The notes under the pieces were generated by a model. That model saw nothing but the letters and a program-made list of their open reading frames with translations. It was not told the origin of the DNA and did no database searches. A stretch of DNA of 64,000 bases from assembly GCA_913778905.1 (NCBI GenBank), contig CAJYYA010000014.1, positions 62,001 to 126,000 of the forward strand, written 5' to 3'. The translations under genes were made by a program, and so were the position numbers. This DNA is from an uncultured Naasia sp. GTDB taxonomy: Bacteria > Actinomycetota > Actinomycetes > Actinomycetales > Microbacteriaceae. Below are positions 32,625-41,724 of the stretch, one piece after another; position 1 is the first letter of the stretch, and every line of letters begins with the position of its first letter.

Positions 32625-34334
32625 ATGGCTGCAGTAGACCGGGCGCAGAAGCCCTCATTCACCAAGTCCCTCTTCCTCGGCCAGGTCGCGAGCGATCTGG
32701 TGATGCCCTACCCGGTGCAGACCGGCGACGATCGTGACGAGACCCAACGTCTGGCTGCCGCCGCGCGCGACTACCTGACGACCACCTACGATCCCGCCCG
32801 CAGCGAGCGCGACCGCTGGGTCGGCGACGACACCATCCGCGACCTGGGGGATCTCGGCCTCACCGGGCTCTTCATCGACAAGAAGTACGGCGGACAGGGG
32901 CTCAGCCAGTCGGGGTACTGCCGCGTCATGGAGGAATTCGGCCGCTCCGACGGAACATTGGCCGTGGTGATGGGGGTGCATCAGTCCATCGGGTCGAAGC
33001 CGCTGCACCTCTACGGCACCGACGAGCAGAAGGAGCGCTGGCTGCCCGACCTCGCCGCCGGTCGCAAGCTCGCCGCTTTCGTGCTGACCGAGCCGAACGT
33101 CGGAAGCGACGCCTACAACCTCGAGACCCGGGCCGAGCGTCAGAGCGATGGCAGCTGGGTGCTGAACGGTGTCAAGCGCTGGATCGGCAACGGCGACCGC
33201 GACGTGCTGACGGTCTTCGCGCGGAGTGAGCTCGGTCACGTGGCTCTCATCGTCGAGGGCGGCACGCCGGGCATCCAGACCGAGCGCTTCGACACACTCG
33301 GGCTCCGCGGCAACCGCCTGCAGAAGGTCACCTTCACCGACGTCCGTGTTCCTGCGGAGAACCTGCTCGGTGAGCCCGGCGACGGATTCCGCATCGCCAT
33401 GAACACGTTGAACAACGGCCGCATGTCGATGGGCACGTCCATCTCGGGAGGCATGAAGCGCTTCCTCGACCTCAGCCTCGAGCACACCACCACGCGTCGC
33501 CAGTTCGACCGCGAGCTGATCGACTTCGAGATGGTCGAGGACAAGATCGCCTGGATGGAGACCCAGATCTACGGTCTCGAATCGATGAGCTACCTCACGA
33601 CCGGCCTCGTCGACCGCGGTGTCGCCGATTACTCCCTCGAGTCGGCCATGACCAAGGTGACCGCGAGCGACACCGGCTGGTACGCCCTCAACCGCGCGTT
33701 CCAGCTGCACGGAGGAACGGCCTACATGAACGACCACCCGCTGGCGAAGGCGATGCGCGATTTCCGCATCTTCCCGATCTTCGAGGGCGCCAACGACGTC
33801 ATGCGGGCCTTCACGGCTCTCAACGGGATGAAGGCGCTGTCCGAGCACCTGCCCGACGTCAAGGACATCAGCGTCAGCAACCCGTCGAAGGCCATCGGCG
33901 TGCTGGCGCCGTATGTGCGCGAGCGCGTCGGCCAGCGCCTTCGCCCCGAGCGCCTCGAGGGCGCTCACAGCGACATGGCCAAGCAGGTCGGGCAGATCGC
34001 CGAGCAGACCGCCCGTCTCCGCGGAGCCGGCGAGGCCGCGCTGCGCAGGTACGGTTCGAAGATCCAGGAGAAGCAGCTCGTCCAGAAGCGTCTGGCGGAT
34101 GCAGCGGCCGGCATCTACGCGCAGGTCGCCACCGTCTCGCGCATCTCGGGGGTGCTCGAGCGGGACGGGAAGATCGCGAGCGAGGCCGAGCGTCGCGTCG
34201 CGATCAACTTCTGCAACAGCCAGGCGCGGGTGGTCGGGCGGGCGCTCCGCTCCCTCGAGATCAACGACGACAAGCACACCCGCGCGATCGGCAAGCAGAC
34301 CCGTGCCGACGGCGGCTACCGCTTCGACCTCTGA
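32625..34334 (+). CDS. Acyl-CoA dehydrogenase, VLCAD/ACAD9-like
   Basis: 569 aa from the ATG at 32625. FAD flavoprotein that introduces the alpha-beta double bond in acyl-CoA. Domains: N-terminal helical (to about 160) with VHQSIGSKPLHLYG, middle beta domain starting AAFVLTEPNVGSDAYNL, C-terminal helical domain, then an extra helical extension (about 430-569) like that of very-long-chain and ACAD9 enzymes. The catalytic glutamate sits in FPIFEGANDVMRAF, as in these enzymes. It stands alone between rsmD and recG, flanked by inverted repeats on both sides and without a clear partner gene, which suggests an inserted module. Confidence 0.93.
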   Translation: MAAVDRAQKPSFTKSLFLGQVASDLVMPYPVQTGDDRDETQRLAAAARDYLTTTYDPARSERDRWVGDDTIRDLGDLGLTGLFIDKKYGGQGLSQSGYCRVMEEFGRSDGTLAVVMGVHQSIGSKPLHLYGTDEQKERWLPDLAAGRKLAAFVLTEPNVGSDAYNLETRAERQSDGSWVLNGVKRWIGNGDRDVLTVFARSELGHVALIVEGGTPGIQTERFDTLGLRGNRLQKVTFTDVRVPAENLLGEPGDGFRIAMNTLNNGRMSMGTSISGGMKRFLDLSLEHTTTRRQFDRELIDFEMVEDKIAWMETQIYGLESMSYLTTGLVDRGVADYSLESAMTKVTASDTGWYALNRAFQLHGGTAYMNDHPLAKAMRDFRIFPIFEGANDVMRAFTALNGMKALSEHLPDVKDISVSNPSKAIGVLAPYVRERVGQRLRPERLEGAHSDMAKQVGQIAEQTARLRGAGEAALRRYGSKIQEKQLVQKRLADAAAGIYAQVATVSRISGVLERDGKIASEAERRVAINFCNSQARVVGRALRSLEINDDKHTRAIGKQTRADGGYRFDL

Positions 34335-34341
34335 TCCATCC

Positions 34342-34418
34342 CTCAGCAGGAACCACGACGTCTCAGCAGGTCCTTTCCGGCCATCTCCTCCTGCTGAGCC
34401 GTCGTTCTTCCTGCTGAG
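34342..34418. terminator. 29-bp imperfect inverted repeat after acyl-CoA dehydrogenase
   Basis: 34342-34370 pairs with 34390-34418 with three mismatches around a 19-base loop, starting seven bases after the stop. The arms are themselves repetitive: CTCAGCAGG occurs twice in the left arm and CCTGCTGAG twice in the right. It is probably a terminator for the dehydrogenase gene without a U-tract. Confidence 0.65.
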
Positions 34419-34435
34419 CGCGAGGTCGGGGAGGG

Positions 34436-34441
34436 TAGGTT
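34436..34441 (+). promoter_or_regulatory. -10 box TAGGTT of short upstream ORF
   Basis: TAGGTT ends six bases before the ATG at 34448, which opens a nine-codon frame. The geometry is that of the other leaderless starts in this window. Confidence 0.5.
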
Positions 34442-34447
34442 CGCGGG

Positions 34448-34477
34448 ATGTCGAGAGTGCCGGAGACTCCCCGTTGA
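34448..34477 (+). CDS. Nine-codon upstream ORF coupled to small membrane protein
   Basis: ATG to TGA encodes MSRVPETPR. The stop overlaps the TTG start of the next frame as TTGA, so a ribosome finishing here could reinitiate on the downstream gene. It has a -10 box six bases upstream and no Shine-Dalgarno site. The alternative is a frameshift joining this N-terminus to the membrane protein, because the frames meet at a CCCC run. Confidence 0.4.
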   Translation: MSRVPETPR

Positions 34478-34674
34478 ACATCAGCCTGTTGCAGCTCGTG
34501 GTGGGCGTCGTCACGTTCATCGCGCTCTCGGTGATCGCATCGATCCGGCTCACCAGAGAGGCGCGACGGACAGGAGACGGGGACAAGGCGCCGCTCCGTA
34601 TCGCCATCACCGTCGTGCTCATCGGCGTCGTCATCGCCGCGATCATCGTCATCCCGGGTCTGCTGAGGGGATGA
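34474..34674 (+). CDS. Small two-helix membrane protein
   Basis: 66 aa from a TTG at 34474, with GGAG eight to nine bases upstream and no in-frame ATG or GTG before it. Two membrane helices (about residues 5-24 and 41-62) flank a short basic loop RLTREARRTGDGDK, so both ends probably face outward or the loop lies in the cytoplasm. No family recognised. It lies directly upstream of recG (50 bp) on the same strand but recG has its own promoter. The length and clean helix pattern support a real gene. Confidence 0.6.
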   Translation: MNISLLQLVVGVVTFIALSVIASIRLTREARRTGDGDKAPLRIAITVVLIGVVIAAIIVIPGLLRG

Positions 34675-34712
34675 CCCGGCCGCCCGTCGAGAAGAGCGTC
34701 GGAGGTCGCCGG

Positions 34713-34718
34713 TAGCCT
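34713..34718 (+). promoter_or_regulatory. -10 box TAGCCT of recG
   Basis: TAGCCT ends six bases before the recG GTG at 34725. The same hexamer with the same spacing precedes coaD at 36930, so the two genes probably have matching leaderless promoters. Confidence 0.55.
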
Positions 34719-34724
34719 CGTGGG

Positions 34725-36899
34725 GTGGCCACGAATCCGCTCGAGCGCAAGCTCTCCGACCTGCTCGGCGGGAAGACGGCGGGTGCACTCGAGAAGGCGT
34801 TCGACATGGTCACGGCCGGTGACCTCCTGGCCCATTACCCCCGCCGATACGCGAAGCGCGGCGAGCTGACCTCGCTCGCCGAGCTCCCCGAGGGGGAGAA
34901 CGTCACGATCGTCGCCGAAGTGCGACGGGCCACGAGCCGCTCCATGCAGTCACGCCGTGGGAGCGTTCTCGAGGTCGTCATCTCCGACGGGCACGGGATC
35001 CTCACCCTGACGTTCTTCAACCAGGCGTGGCGCGAGAAGGAACTGGTCCCGGGCGCACGAGGCATCTTCGCGGGCAAGGTCGGCCGTTATCGTGGCACGG
35101 CCCAGCTGGCGCATCCCGACTACGCGCTCTTCCCCGATCTGCCGTTCGAGGGCGGCGCGCTCGCGAAGGAGTGGACCGACCACCCTGTCCCGATCTACCC
35201 CGCCACCGGCGCCCTGCCCAGCTGGAGGATGCAGCAGTCGATCGAGCTCGTCCTCGACGAGGTCCGAGCCGACATCGACGATCCGGTTCCGGCGGATGTG
35301 CGTCGCGAGCGAGGGCTCGTCACCTTCTCGGCCGCACTCGAGAAGATCCATCGGCCCCAGAAGGACGCCGACTGGCGGGAAGCGCGCGATGCGCTGCGCT
35401 TCCAGGAAGCCTTCGTCCTGCAGACCGCACTCCTCGAGCGTCGGCTCGCCGCCCGCGCGTCCCCGTCGACCGCCCGCCCGGCGACGACGGGCGGCGACCT
35501 CGAGCGCTTCGATGCGTCGCTTCCCTTCACCCTCACCGGCGATCAGACGGCGGTGGGGGAGGAGATCGCCCGTGACCTCGAGCAGGCGCACCCGATGAAC
35601 CGTCTCGTGCAGGGCGAGGTGGGCTCCGGTAAGACCCTGGTGGCGCTTCGCGCCATGCTGCAGGTCTCCGACGCGGGCGGACAGTCGGCCCTGCTGGCTC
35701 CCACCGAGGTGCTGGCGGCGCAGCATCTGCGCTCGATCGTGAAGTCGCTCGGGCCGGATCTCTCCGCGAAGCTCATGCCGACGCTGCTCACCGGCCAGAT
35801 GTCGACCGCCGAGCGCAAGAAGGCGCTCCTGCGGATCGTGAGCGGTCAGGCCCGCATCGTCGTCGGCACGCACGCGCTGATGGGCGACAAGGTGACGTTC
35901 TTCGACCTCGGCCTGGTCGTGGTCGACGAGCAGCACCGTTTCGGCGTGGAACAGCGTGAGGCTCTGCGGGCCAAGGGGGCGAACCCACCGCACGTGCTCG
36001 TGCTCACGGCGACGCCCATCCCGCGCACCGTCGCCATGACCGTCTTCGGCGACCTCGACCTGTCGATCATCCAGGAGCTGCCGGCGGGGCGTGCGGGAAT
36101 CGAGTCGCACGTCGTCGCGCTCGTCGACCACCCGGGCTGGATCGGCCGGGTCTGGAAGCGCGCGTCCGAGGAGATCGAGCAGGGCCGACAGGTCTTCGTG
36201 GTGTGCCCCGCGATCGATGCGACCGCGGTCGAAGCCGACACCGACCTCGTGGACGATGACGAGGGCACCGAGGAGAAGCCGCACCCGAAGGCGTCCGTCG
36301 AGGGTGTCATGAAGCTCATGCCGCAGGTCGAAGCTCTGCAGGGGCGGCGGATCGCAGCTCTGCACGGCCGGATGACGGCCGAGGAGAAGGACGAGATCAT
36401 GCGTTCCTTCGCAGCCGGCCACATCGAGATGCTCGTCGCCACGACGGTCATCGAGGTGGGTGTCGACGTGCCCAACGCCTCCACCATGATCGTGCTCGAC
36501 GCCGATCGATTCGGCGTCTCGCAGTTGCACCAGTTGCGCGGCCGGGTGGGCCGTGGCGGTCTGCCCGGGCTGTGCCTGCTCGTGACCGCGGCCCCCGCCG
36601 ACTCCGTCGCGCGGGAACGCGTGGACGTGGTCGCATCGACGACCGACGGCTTCGAACTCGCTCAGGCCGATCTCGAACTCCGCCGCGAAGGCGACGTCCT
36701 GGGCGCGACGCAGTCGGGCGGGCGATCGTCGCTGCGACTGCTCCGCGTCGTCGCGGACGCGGACCTGATCGGCGAGGCCCGACAGGCGGCGGGCGAGATG
36801 CTCGAGCAGGATCCGACGCTCGCGACGAACCCTGCGCTGCGGGCTGCGATCGATCGTCGGCTCGACGACCGGGCACGCGAGTTCCTCGCCAAGAACTGA
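34725..36899 (+). CDS. recG: ATP-dependent DNA helicase RecG
   Basis: 724 aa, GTG start fixed by the promoter geometry. Remodels stalled replication forks and Holliday junctions. N-terminal wedge/OB region (residues 50-200), then superfamily 2 helicase motifs: QGEVGSGKTLVALRAML (motif I, near 296), VVDEQHRFGVEQR (motif II, DEQH), LTATPIPRTVAMT (motif III), HGRMTAEEKDEIM, ATTVIEVGVDVPNAS (motif V) and QLRGRVGRGG (motif VI). An acidic insert TDLVDDDEGTEEKPH near 505 is a loop also seen in actinobacterial RecG. It ends 42 bp before coaD. Confidence 0.97.
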   Translation: MATNPLERKLSDLLGGKTAGALEKAFDMVTAGDLLAHYPRRYAKRGELTSLAELPEGENVTIVAEVRRATSRSMQSRRGSVLEVVISDGHGILTLTFFNQAWREKELVPGARGIFAGKVGRYRGTAQLAHPDYALFPDLPFEGGALAKEWTDHPVPIYPATGALPSWRMQQSIELVLDEVRADIDDPVPADVRRERGLVTFSAALEKIHRPQKDADWREARDALRFQEAFVLQTALLERRLAARASPSTARPATTGGDLERFDASLPFTLTGDQTAVGEEIARDLEQAHPMNRLVQGEVGSGKTLVALRAMLQVSDAGGQSALLAPTEVLAAQHLRSIVKSLGPDLSAKLMPTLLTGQMSTAERKKALLRIVSGQARIVVGTHALMGDKVTFFDLGLVVVDEQHRFGVEQREALRAKGANPPHVLVLTATPIPRTVAMTVFGDLDLSIIQELPAGRAGIESHVVALVDHPGWIGRVWKRASEEIEQGRQVFVVCPAIDATAVEADTDLVDDDEGTEEKPHPKASVEGVMKLMPQVEALQGRRIAALHGRMTAEEKDEIMRSFAAGHIEMLVATTVIEVGVDVPNASTMIVLDADRFGVSQLHQLRGRVGRGGLPGLCLLVTAAPADSVARERVDVVASTTDGFELAQADLELRREGDVLGATQSGGRSSLRLLRVVADADLIGEARQAAGEMLEQDPTLATNPALRAAIDRRLDDRAREFLAKN

Positions 36900-36929
36900 T
36901 CGCGGTCGCGGCTCCCACCCGTGCTGTTC

Positions 36930-36935
36930 TAGCCT
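36930..36935 (+). promoter_or_regulatory. -10 box TAGCCT of coaD
   Basis: TAGCCT ends six bases before the coaD ATG at 36942. Spacing and sequence are identical to the recG promoter. Confidence 0.55.
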
Positions 36936-36941
36936 GAACCA

Positions 36942-37442
36942 ATGACCAGGATCGCCGTCGTGCCCGGCTCGTTCGACCCCGTCACCCTGGGGCACCTCGA
37001 CGTCATCGAGCGAGCGGCCGGTCTCTTCGACGAGCTGCACGTCCTCGTCGTCCACAACCCGTCCAAGACGGCTCTGCTGCCGGTGGCCCAGCGCGTCGAG
37101 CTCATCGAGACCTCCATCCGCGAGGCGGGTTTCGCAGGGAACATCACTGTCGCGTCGTGGTCGGTCGGGCTCCTCGTCGACTACTGCACCGATGTCGGCG
37201 CGAGCGTGCTCGTCAAGGGAATCCGCTCGCAGGTCGACGTCGCGTACGAGACGCCCATGGCGATCGTCAACCGCAATCTGGCCCACGTCGAGACCGTCTT
37301 CCTGCTGCCGGATCCGGCCCACGCCCACGTCTCGAGCTCCCTCGTCCGCCAGGTCGCCGGTCTGGGTGGGGACGTGTCGCCCTACGTCCCCCGGGCCGTC
37401 GCAGCGCTGCTCGAACCGGGCACCTCGTCCGACCTCCTGTGA
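36942..37442 (+). CDS. coaD: Phosphopantetheine adenylyltransferase
   Basis: 166 aa. Transfers AMP from ATP to 4'-phosphopantetheine in coenzyme A synthesis. Nucleotidyltransferase motif [17 protein letters not shown] (residues 8-24, with the TxGH core), [29 protein letters not shown] and C-terminal [20 protein letters not shown] are all standard. Leaderless-type promoter 12 bases upstream of the ATG. In related genomes coaD is usually followed by DUF177 (yceD) and rpmF; here about 26 kb intervene. Confidence 0.97.
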   Translation: MTRIAVVPGSFDPVTLGHLDVIERAAGLFDELHVLVVHNPSKTALLPVAQRVELIETSIREAGFAGNITVASWSVGLLVDYCTDVGASVLVKGIRSQVDVAYETPMAIVNRNLAHVETVFLLPDPAHAHVSSSLVRQVAGLGGDVSPYVPRAVAALLEPGTSSDLL

Positions 37443-37482
37443 ACGCGCGCGACGGACGCTCCCCGGCGGGGCGGGTCGTGTC

Positions 37483-38481
37483 ATGAGCGATCTCCGGATC
37501 GGCATCGCCGCGATGCTCGAACGGTTCACGCCGCGCGAGGCCGTCGACCTCGCTCGCTACGCCGAGGCGGCAGGTTTCTCCGGCGTGATGGCCAGCGACC
37601 ACATCCAGCCGTGGACGCCGACCCAGGGCAACGCGCCGTTCGTCTGGAACGTGTTGACCGCCATCGGCGAGCACACGCGCGGCGAGATCGGGACGGGAGC
37701 CGTGGTGCCCACGTTCCGCATGCACCCGGCCGCCGTGGCGCACGCCTCCGCGACGCTCGCGGCCATGAACCCCGGGCGGCACTGGCTCGGACTCGGTGCG
37801 GGCGAAGCGCTCAACGAGCACGTCGTCGGTCGCTACTGGCCCGAACCGGCCGATCGCATCAACCGTCTGTTCGAGGCGGTCGAGATCATCCAGAAGCTGT
37901 TCGCGGGATCTCGAGCCGGGCGCGACGTGCGCCATCGGGGCGAGCACTTCACGCTCGAGTCGTCGCGGCTGTGGACCGTTCCGGCGGAGACCCCGCCCAT
38001 CGTGATCGCGACCGCAGGCCCCGTCACGGCCAAACGCGCGGGTCGGACCGCCGACGGGATCATGACCGTCGGGGCACCTCTCGACCGCATCGCCACCCTG
38101 TTCGCCAGGTTCGACGACGGCAGGCGCGAGAGCGGACGTCGGGGAGGCGGCCTCAAGATTGTCCAGCTCCACCACTCGTGGGCGCCCACCGAGGAGGAGG
38201 CGCTCGCCAACGCGCTGGCCCACTGGCCTGTGGGCGGGCTCCGGGTCGGCCGCGGCGACATCCGCTCGCCGGCCGAGTTCGAGCAGCTGGTCAAGATGGT
38301 GCGCCCTGAGGATTTCGATGGACGCGTGGTCGTCTCCAGCGATCCGGACGTCCATCGTGCGGCGATTCAGCGGTACGCGGACCTCGGCGTCGATCGCATC
38401 CACCTGCACAACGCGAGCGTCGACCAGCGAGCCTGGGTCGACGTCTTCGCCCGAGACGTCCTCCCGAAGGTGAAGCGATGA
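37483..38481 (+). CDS. F420-dependent oxidoreductase, Fgd-like luciferase family
   Basis: 332-aa TIM-barrel protein of the luciferase-like monooxygenase family, closest in pattern to F420-dependent glucose-6-phosphate dehydrogenase. It keeps SDHIQPW (residues 38-44) and [12 protein letters not shown] near 107, the Asp, His, Trp and Glu positions used by Fgd for cofactor and catalysis. The phosphate-binding and C-terminal regions differ from true Fgd, so the substrate is probably different. It overlaps cofE by four bases (ATGA), so enzyme and cofactor-synthesis gene are co-translated. Forty bases follow the coaD stop with no clear promoter. Confidence 0.85.
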   Translation: MSDLRIGIAAMLERFTPREAVDLARYAEAAGFSGVMASDHIQPWTPTQGNAPFVWNVLTAIGEHTRGEIGTGAVVPTFRMHPAAVAHASATLAAMNPGRHWLGLGAGEALNEHVVGRYWPEPADRINRLFEAVEIIQKLFAGSRAGRDVRHRGEHFTLESSRLWTVPAETPPIVIATAGPVTAKRAGRTADGIMTVGAPLDRIATLFARFDDGRRESGRRGGGLKIVQLHHSWAPTEEEALANALAHWPVGGLRVGRGDIRSPAEFEQLVKMVRPEDFDGRVVVSSDPDVHRAAIQRYADLGVDRIHLHNASVDQRAWVDVFARDVLPKVKR

Positions 38482-39266
38482 GCGGTGCCCGCATCGAGAT
38501 CTGGTCCGTCGACGGGATCGGCGAGGTGGTTCCCGGCGACGACCTCACGGCCATCGTCACGTCCGCGGTCGGCGGTGAGCTCCGCGATGGGGACATCGTC
38601 GTCGTGAGCAGCAAGATCGTCTCCAAGGCGGAGGGCCGCTACGTCGACGCGGTCGATCGAGAGGACGCCATCACCGCCGAGACGGTGCGCGTCGTCGCGA
38701 CCCGTCCCTATCCGGGCGGCGTCACGCGCATCGTGCAGAACAAGCTCGGCATCGTGCAGGCCGCCGCGGGTGTCGACGCGAGCAACGTCCCGGAGGGCAA
38801 GGTGCTGCTGCTTCCCGAGGCCCCCGACGAGTCGGCGCAGCGGCTGGTCGACGGTCTCCGCTCCGCGCTCGGCGTCGGAGTCGGGGTGATCATCGCCGAC
38901 ACCCTGGGTCGTGCCTGGCGGATCGGTCAGACGGATGCGGCGATCGGGGCGGCGCACGTCCACGTCATCGACGATCTGCGGGGCGCGACCGACGCCCACG
39001 GACGTCCGCTGACCGTCACGATGCCGGCCGTCGCCGACGAGATCGCAGCGGCTGCCGATCTCGTCAAGCGGAAGGCCGATGCCCGACCCGTCGCCGTGGT
39101 GAGGGGGTTGTCCCATCTGGTCGTCGCCGGCGCTCCCGGGGCGGTCGCTCTCATCCGCGCACCCGAACAGGACATGTTCCGACAGGGCAGCGACGAGGCC
39201 TACGACGAAGGGTATCGGGACGGTATGGAGGCTCGTCGCGACCGTGGGGCGGACGAAGAGGAGTGA
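38478..39266 (+). CDS. cofE: Coenzyme F420-0:L-glutamate ligase
   Basis: 262 aa. Adds L-glutamates to F420-0 using GTP, giving the polyglutamate tail. Matches the CofE fold with residues [21 protein letters not shown] (about 37-57), [38 protein letters not shown] and the acidic end. It lacks the FMN-binding C-terminal domain of mycobacterial FbiB, so the dehydro-F420-0 reduction domain is not fused here. Coupled by ATGA to the Fgd-like gene; 98 bp later begins fgd. Confidence 0.94.
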   Translation: MSGARIEIWSVDGIGEVVPGDDLTAIVTSAVGGELRDGDIVVVSSKIVSKAEGRYVDAVDREDAITAETVRVVATRPYPGGVTRIVQNKLGIVQAAAGVDASNVPEGKVLLLPEAPDESAQRLVDGLRSALGVGVGVIIADTLGRAWRIGQTDAAIGAAHVHVIDDLRGATDAHGRPLTVTMPAVADEIAAAADLVKRKADARPVAVVRGLSHLVVAGAPGAVALIRAPEQDMFRQGSDEAYDEGYRDGMEARRDRGADEEE

Positions 39267-39364
39267 GCCCTCCTCGCGCCTCAGGCGCGGATCAGACCGC
39301 ACTCAGGAGCTTCACGGGCGGGCTGACAGACTGATCGGATCACCTCGAACGAACAAGGATCCGC

Positions 39365-40390
39365 ATGCGCGCTCTCACCCTCGGCTACAAGGCGTCCGCT
39401 GAGCAGTTCGGTCCCCGAGAACTCGTCGAACTCGGCGTCGCCGCCGAGGCGCACGGTTTCGAGAGCGCGACCGTCAGCGACCACTTCCAGCCGTGGCGGC
39501 ACACGGGCGGCCATGCCCCGTTCTCGTTGGCCTGGCTCGCCGCGGTGGGGGAGCGCACGAGCACCATCACGCTCGGAACCTCCGTCTTGACCCCCACGTT
39601 CCGCTACAACCCCGCTGTCATCGCCCACGCGTTCGCGACTCTCGGCTCGCTCTATCCCGACCGAGTCTTCCTCGGCGTCGGCACCGGGGAAGCGCTCAAT
39701 GAGATCGCGACCGGGTTCCGCGGAGCCGGCGAACAGGATTGGCCGGAGTTCAAGGAGCGCTTCGCGCGCCTGCGCGAGAGCGTCCGACTGATGCGCGCAC
39801 TGTGGACGGGGGAGCGGGTCAACTTCGAGGGCGACTACTACAGCACCCACGACGCGAGCATCTACGACCGCCCCGAAGGTGGCATCCCCGTGTACATCGC
39901 CGCGGGCGGACCCGTCGTCGCCAAGTACGCCGGGCGAGCCGGTGACGGCTTCATCTGCACCTCGGGCAAAGGCGCCGAGCTCTACGTCGACCAGCTGCTC
40001 CCGGCGGTCGAGGAGGGGGCCGCAGCCGGCGGACGAGACGCCGCCGGCATCGACCGGATGATCGAGATCAAGGTCTCCTACGACACCGACCCCGAGGCGG
40101 CCCTCGAGAACACGCGATTCTGGTCGCCGCTGTCGCTGAGCGCGGAGCAGAAGCACAGCATCACCGACCCGGTCGAGATGGAAAGGGCGGCCGATGCCCT
40201 CCCCATCGAGCAGATCGCCTCACGATGGATCGTCGGAGCGGACCCCGACGATGTCGCCGAGCGGATCGGGCAGTACATCGACTGGGGCTTCAACCATCTC
40301 GTCTTCCACGCCCCCGGCCACGACCAGCGTCGCTTCATGGCGCTGTTCGAGCGCGACATCGCACCTCGACTGCGTTCCCGCGCGGGGTGA
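39365..40390 (+). CDS. fgd: F420-dependent glucose-6-phosphate dehydrogenase
   Basis: 341 aa, AAGGA eight bases before the ATG. Oxidises glucose 6-phosphate and reduces F420, the main source of F420H2 in actinobacteria. From memory the sequence is very close to mycobacterial Fgd1: [30 protein letters not shown] with D39, H40 and W44, [17 protein letters not shown] with E109, [21 protein letters not shown] and [15 protein letters not shown] few extra residues (GEQD region, near 125) are a small insertion. It demonstrates that the host uses, not merely makes, F420. Confidence 0.96.
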   Translation: MRALTLGYKASAEQFGPRELVELGVAAEAHGFESATVSDHFQPWRHTGGHAPFSLAWLAAVGERTSTITLGTSVLTPTFRYNPAVIAHAFATLGSLYPDRVFLGVGTGEALNEIATGFRGAGEQDWPEFKERFARLRESVRLMRALWTGERVNFEGDYYSTHDASIYDRPEGGIPVYIAAGGPVVAKYAGRAGDGFICTSGKGAELYVDQLLPAVEEGAAAGGRDAAGIDRMIEIKVSYDTDPEAALENTRFWSPLSLSAEQKHSITDPVEMERAADALPIEQIASRWIVGADPDDVAERIGQYIDWGFNHLVFHAPGHDQRRFMALFERDIAPRLRSRAG

Positions 40391-40460
40391 CCCGAGGGCG
40401 GCACCGTTCAGTACGCCATCCCACCGCCGATCAGACGCGTCACCCGACAAGGACCGACTC

Positions 40461-41720
40461 ATGGCTCCCAGCTCCGCTTCCGCCAGTCCCATCCCACGCC
40501 GTCCCGGCATCGACAGCGGCATCCCGTTCCTGAAGGACGGATACCGCTTCATCTCGCGCACTGCCGATTCTCTGGACACGGACGCGTTCCGGACCACGAT
40601 CCTCGGCCGGCCCGTCGTCTGCCTGAGGGGCGGTGAGGCGGCACGGTTCTTCTACGAAGGCGGCCGCTTCGATCGCTCGGGTGCGCTTCCACCCACCGTC
40701 GTACACCTGCTGCAGGACAGGGGGAGCGTGCAGACCCTGGAGGGCGAGTCGCATTCACGACGCAAGAGCGGCTTCATGCAACTGCTCACAGGCGGGCCCG
40801 AGATCCGCCTGGCGAGCATCGCGCGCGAGGAGTTCGCCGAGCGGGCTCTCGTCTGGCGTGGCGAGGAGTCCGTGACCTTCGCCGACGAACTGCCCGAGCT
40901 CATGACCGGTGTCGCGATGCGGTGGGCGGGCATCCCCCGAGACCGGTGGGACCTCGAGGCCCGCTCGGCGGAGCTCTGGGCGATGGTGCAGCAGGCGGGG
41001 TCGTTCGGGCCGGCCAACTGGGCCGCGCTCGCCGGTCGCCGCCGCACGGAGCGATGGGCGAGCGCCCTGATCGAGGATGCGCGCGCCGGACGGGTCCGCG
41101 CGATCCCTCAGACGGCCTTCGCCGCGGTCGCCGACTGGACCGGGGACGACGGTCGGCCGCTGCCGGTCGAGGTGGCCGCCGTCGAGCTCATCAATCTGCT
41201 CCGCCCCATCGTGGCCGTGTCGGTCTTCATCGAATTCGCCTTCCTCGCCCTTTCGCGGATGCCGAAGCTCCGCACCGCGTTTCGGCACGAGGATCATTCC
41301 GAACTGGACGGTTTCGCCAACGAGATCCGCCGTCGTACCCCGTTCTTCCCCGCCATCGCCGGACGCGCGATGGCGGATCTCGACTGGCACGGCGAGACCA
41401 TCCCGCAGGGCCGGTGGGCCATGTTCGATATCTTCGGCACCAATCACGACCCGCGGCTGTGGCCGGATCCGCTCCGCATCGACCCGACTCGCTACCGCGA
41501 GGGACGGGGAGACGTCCACCACATCGTCGCGCAGGGTGCAGGGTCGTACGACGTCGACCATCGCTGTCCCGGCGAACCCGCCACGCAGGGTCTCATCGCA
41601 GCCGCGATCCGCGGCCTCTCGGGAACGCGGTGGTCGGCGGTCGGCGGTCAAGACCTGCGCGTGCGCTACTCGAGGCTGCCCGCGACGATCCGGAGCGGGC
41701 TGGTGCTGAACTTCCGCTGA
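40461..41720 (+). CDS. Cytochrome P450 fatty-acid peroxygenase (CYP152-like)
   Basis: 419 aa; AAGGA upstream of the ATG. The heme-thiolate motif DHRCPGEPAT has Cys at about 369, and INLLRPIVAVSVFIEF (Arg near 248, then Pro) matches the Arg-Pro pair of CYP152 enzymes that binds the fatty-acid carboxylate, replacing the usual acid-alcohol pair of oxygen-activating P450s. FLKDGYRFISRTADSLDTDAF at the N-terminus is also typical. Such enzymes hydroxylate or decarboxylate fatty acids with hydrogen peroxide and need no reductase. It sits between fgd and cofC with no visible partner; its role in the F420 cluster is unclear. Confidence 0.92.
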   Translation: MAPSSASASPIPRRPGIDSGIPFLKDGYRFISRTADSLDTDAFRTTILGRPVVCLRGGEAARFFYEGGRFDRSGALPPTVVHLLQDRGSVQTLEGESHSRRKSGFMQLLTGGPEIRLASIAREEFAERALVWRGEESVTFADELPELMTGVAMRWAGIPRDRWDLEARSAELWAMVQQAGSFGPANWAALAGRRRTERWASALIEDARAGRVRAIPQTAFAAVADWTGDDGRPLPVEVAAVELINLLRPIVAVSVFIEFAFLALSRMPKLRTAFRHEDHSELDGFANEIRRRTPFFPAIAGRAMADLDWHGETIPQGRWAMFDIFGTNHDPRLWPDPLRIDPTRYREGRGDVHHIVAQGAGSYDVDHRCPGEPATQGLIAAAIRGLSGTRWSAVGGQDLRVRYSRLPATIRSGLVLNFR

Positions 41721-41724
41721 CGGG

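Noticed and set aside
32655-37529. Long minus-strand frames opposite the acyl-CoA dehydrogenase, recG and coaD genes.
   Set aside because: They are antisense to genes with complete family motifs and show shadow-type composition.
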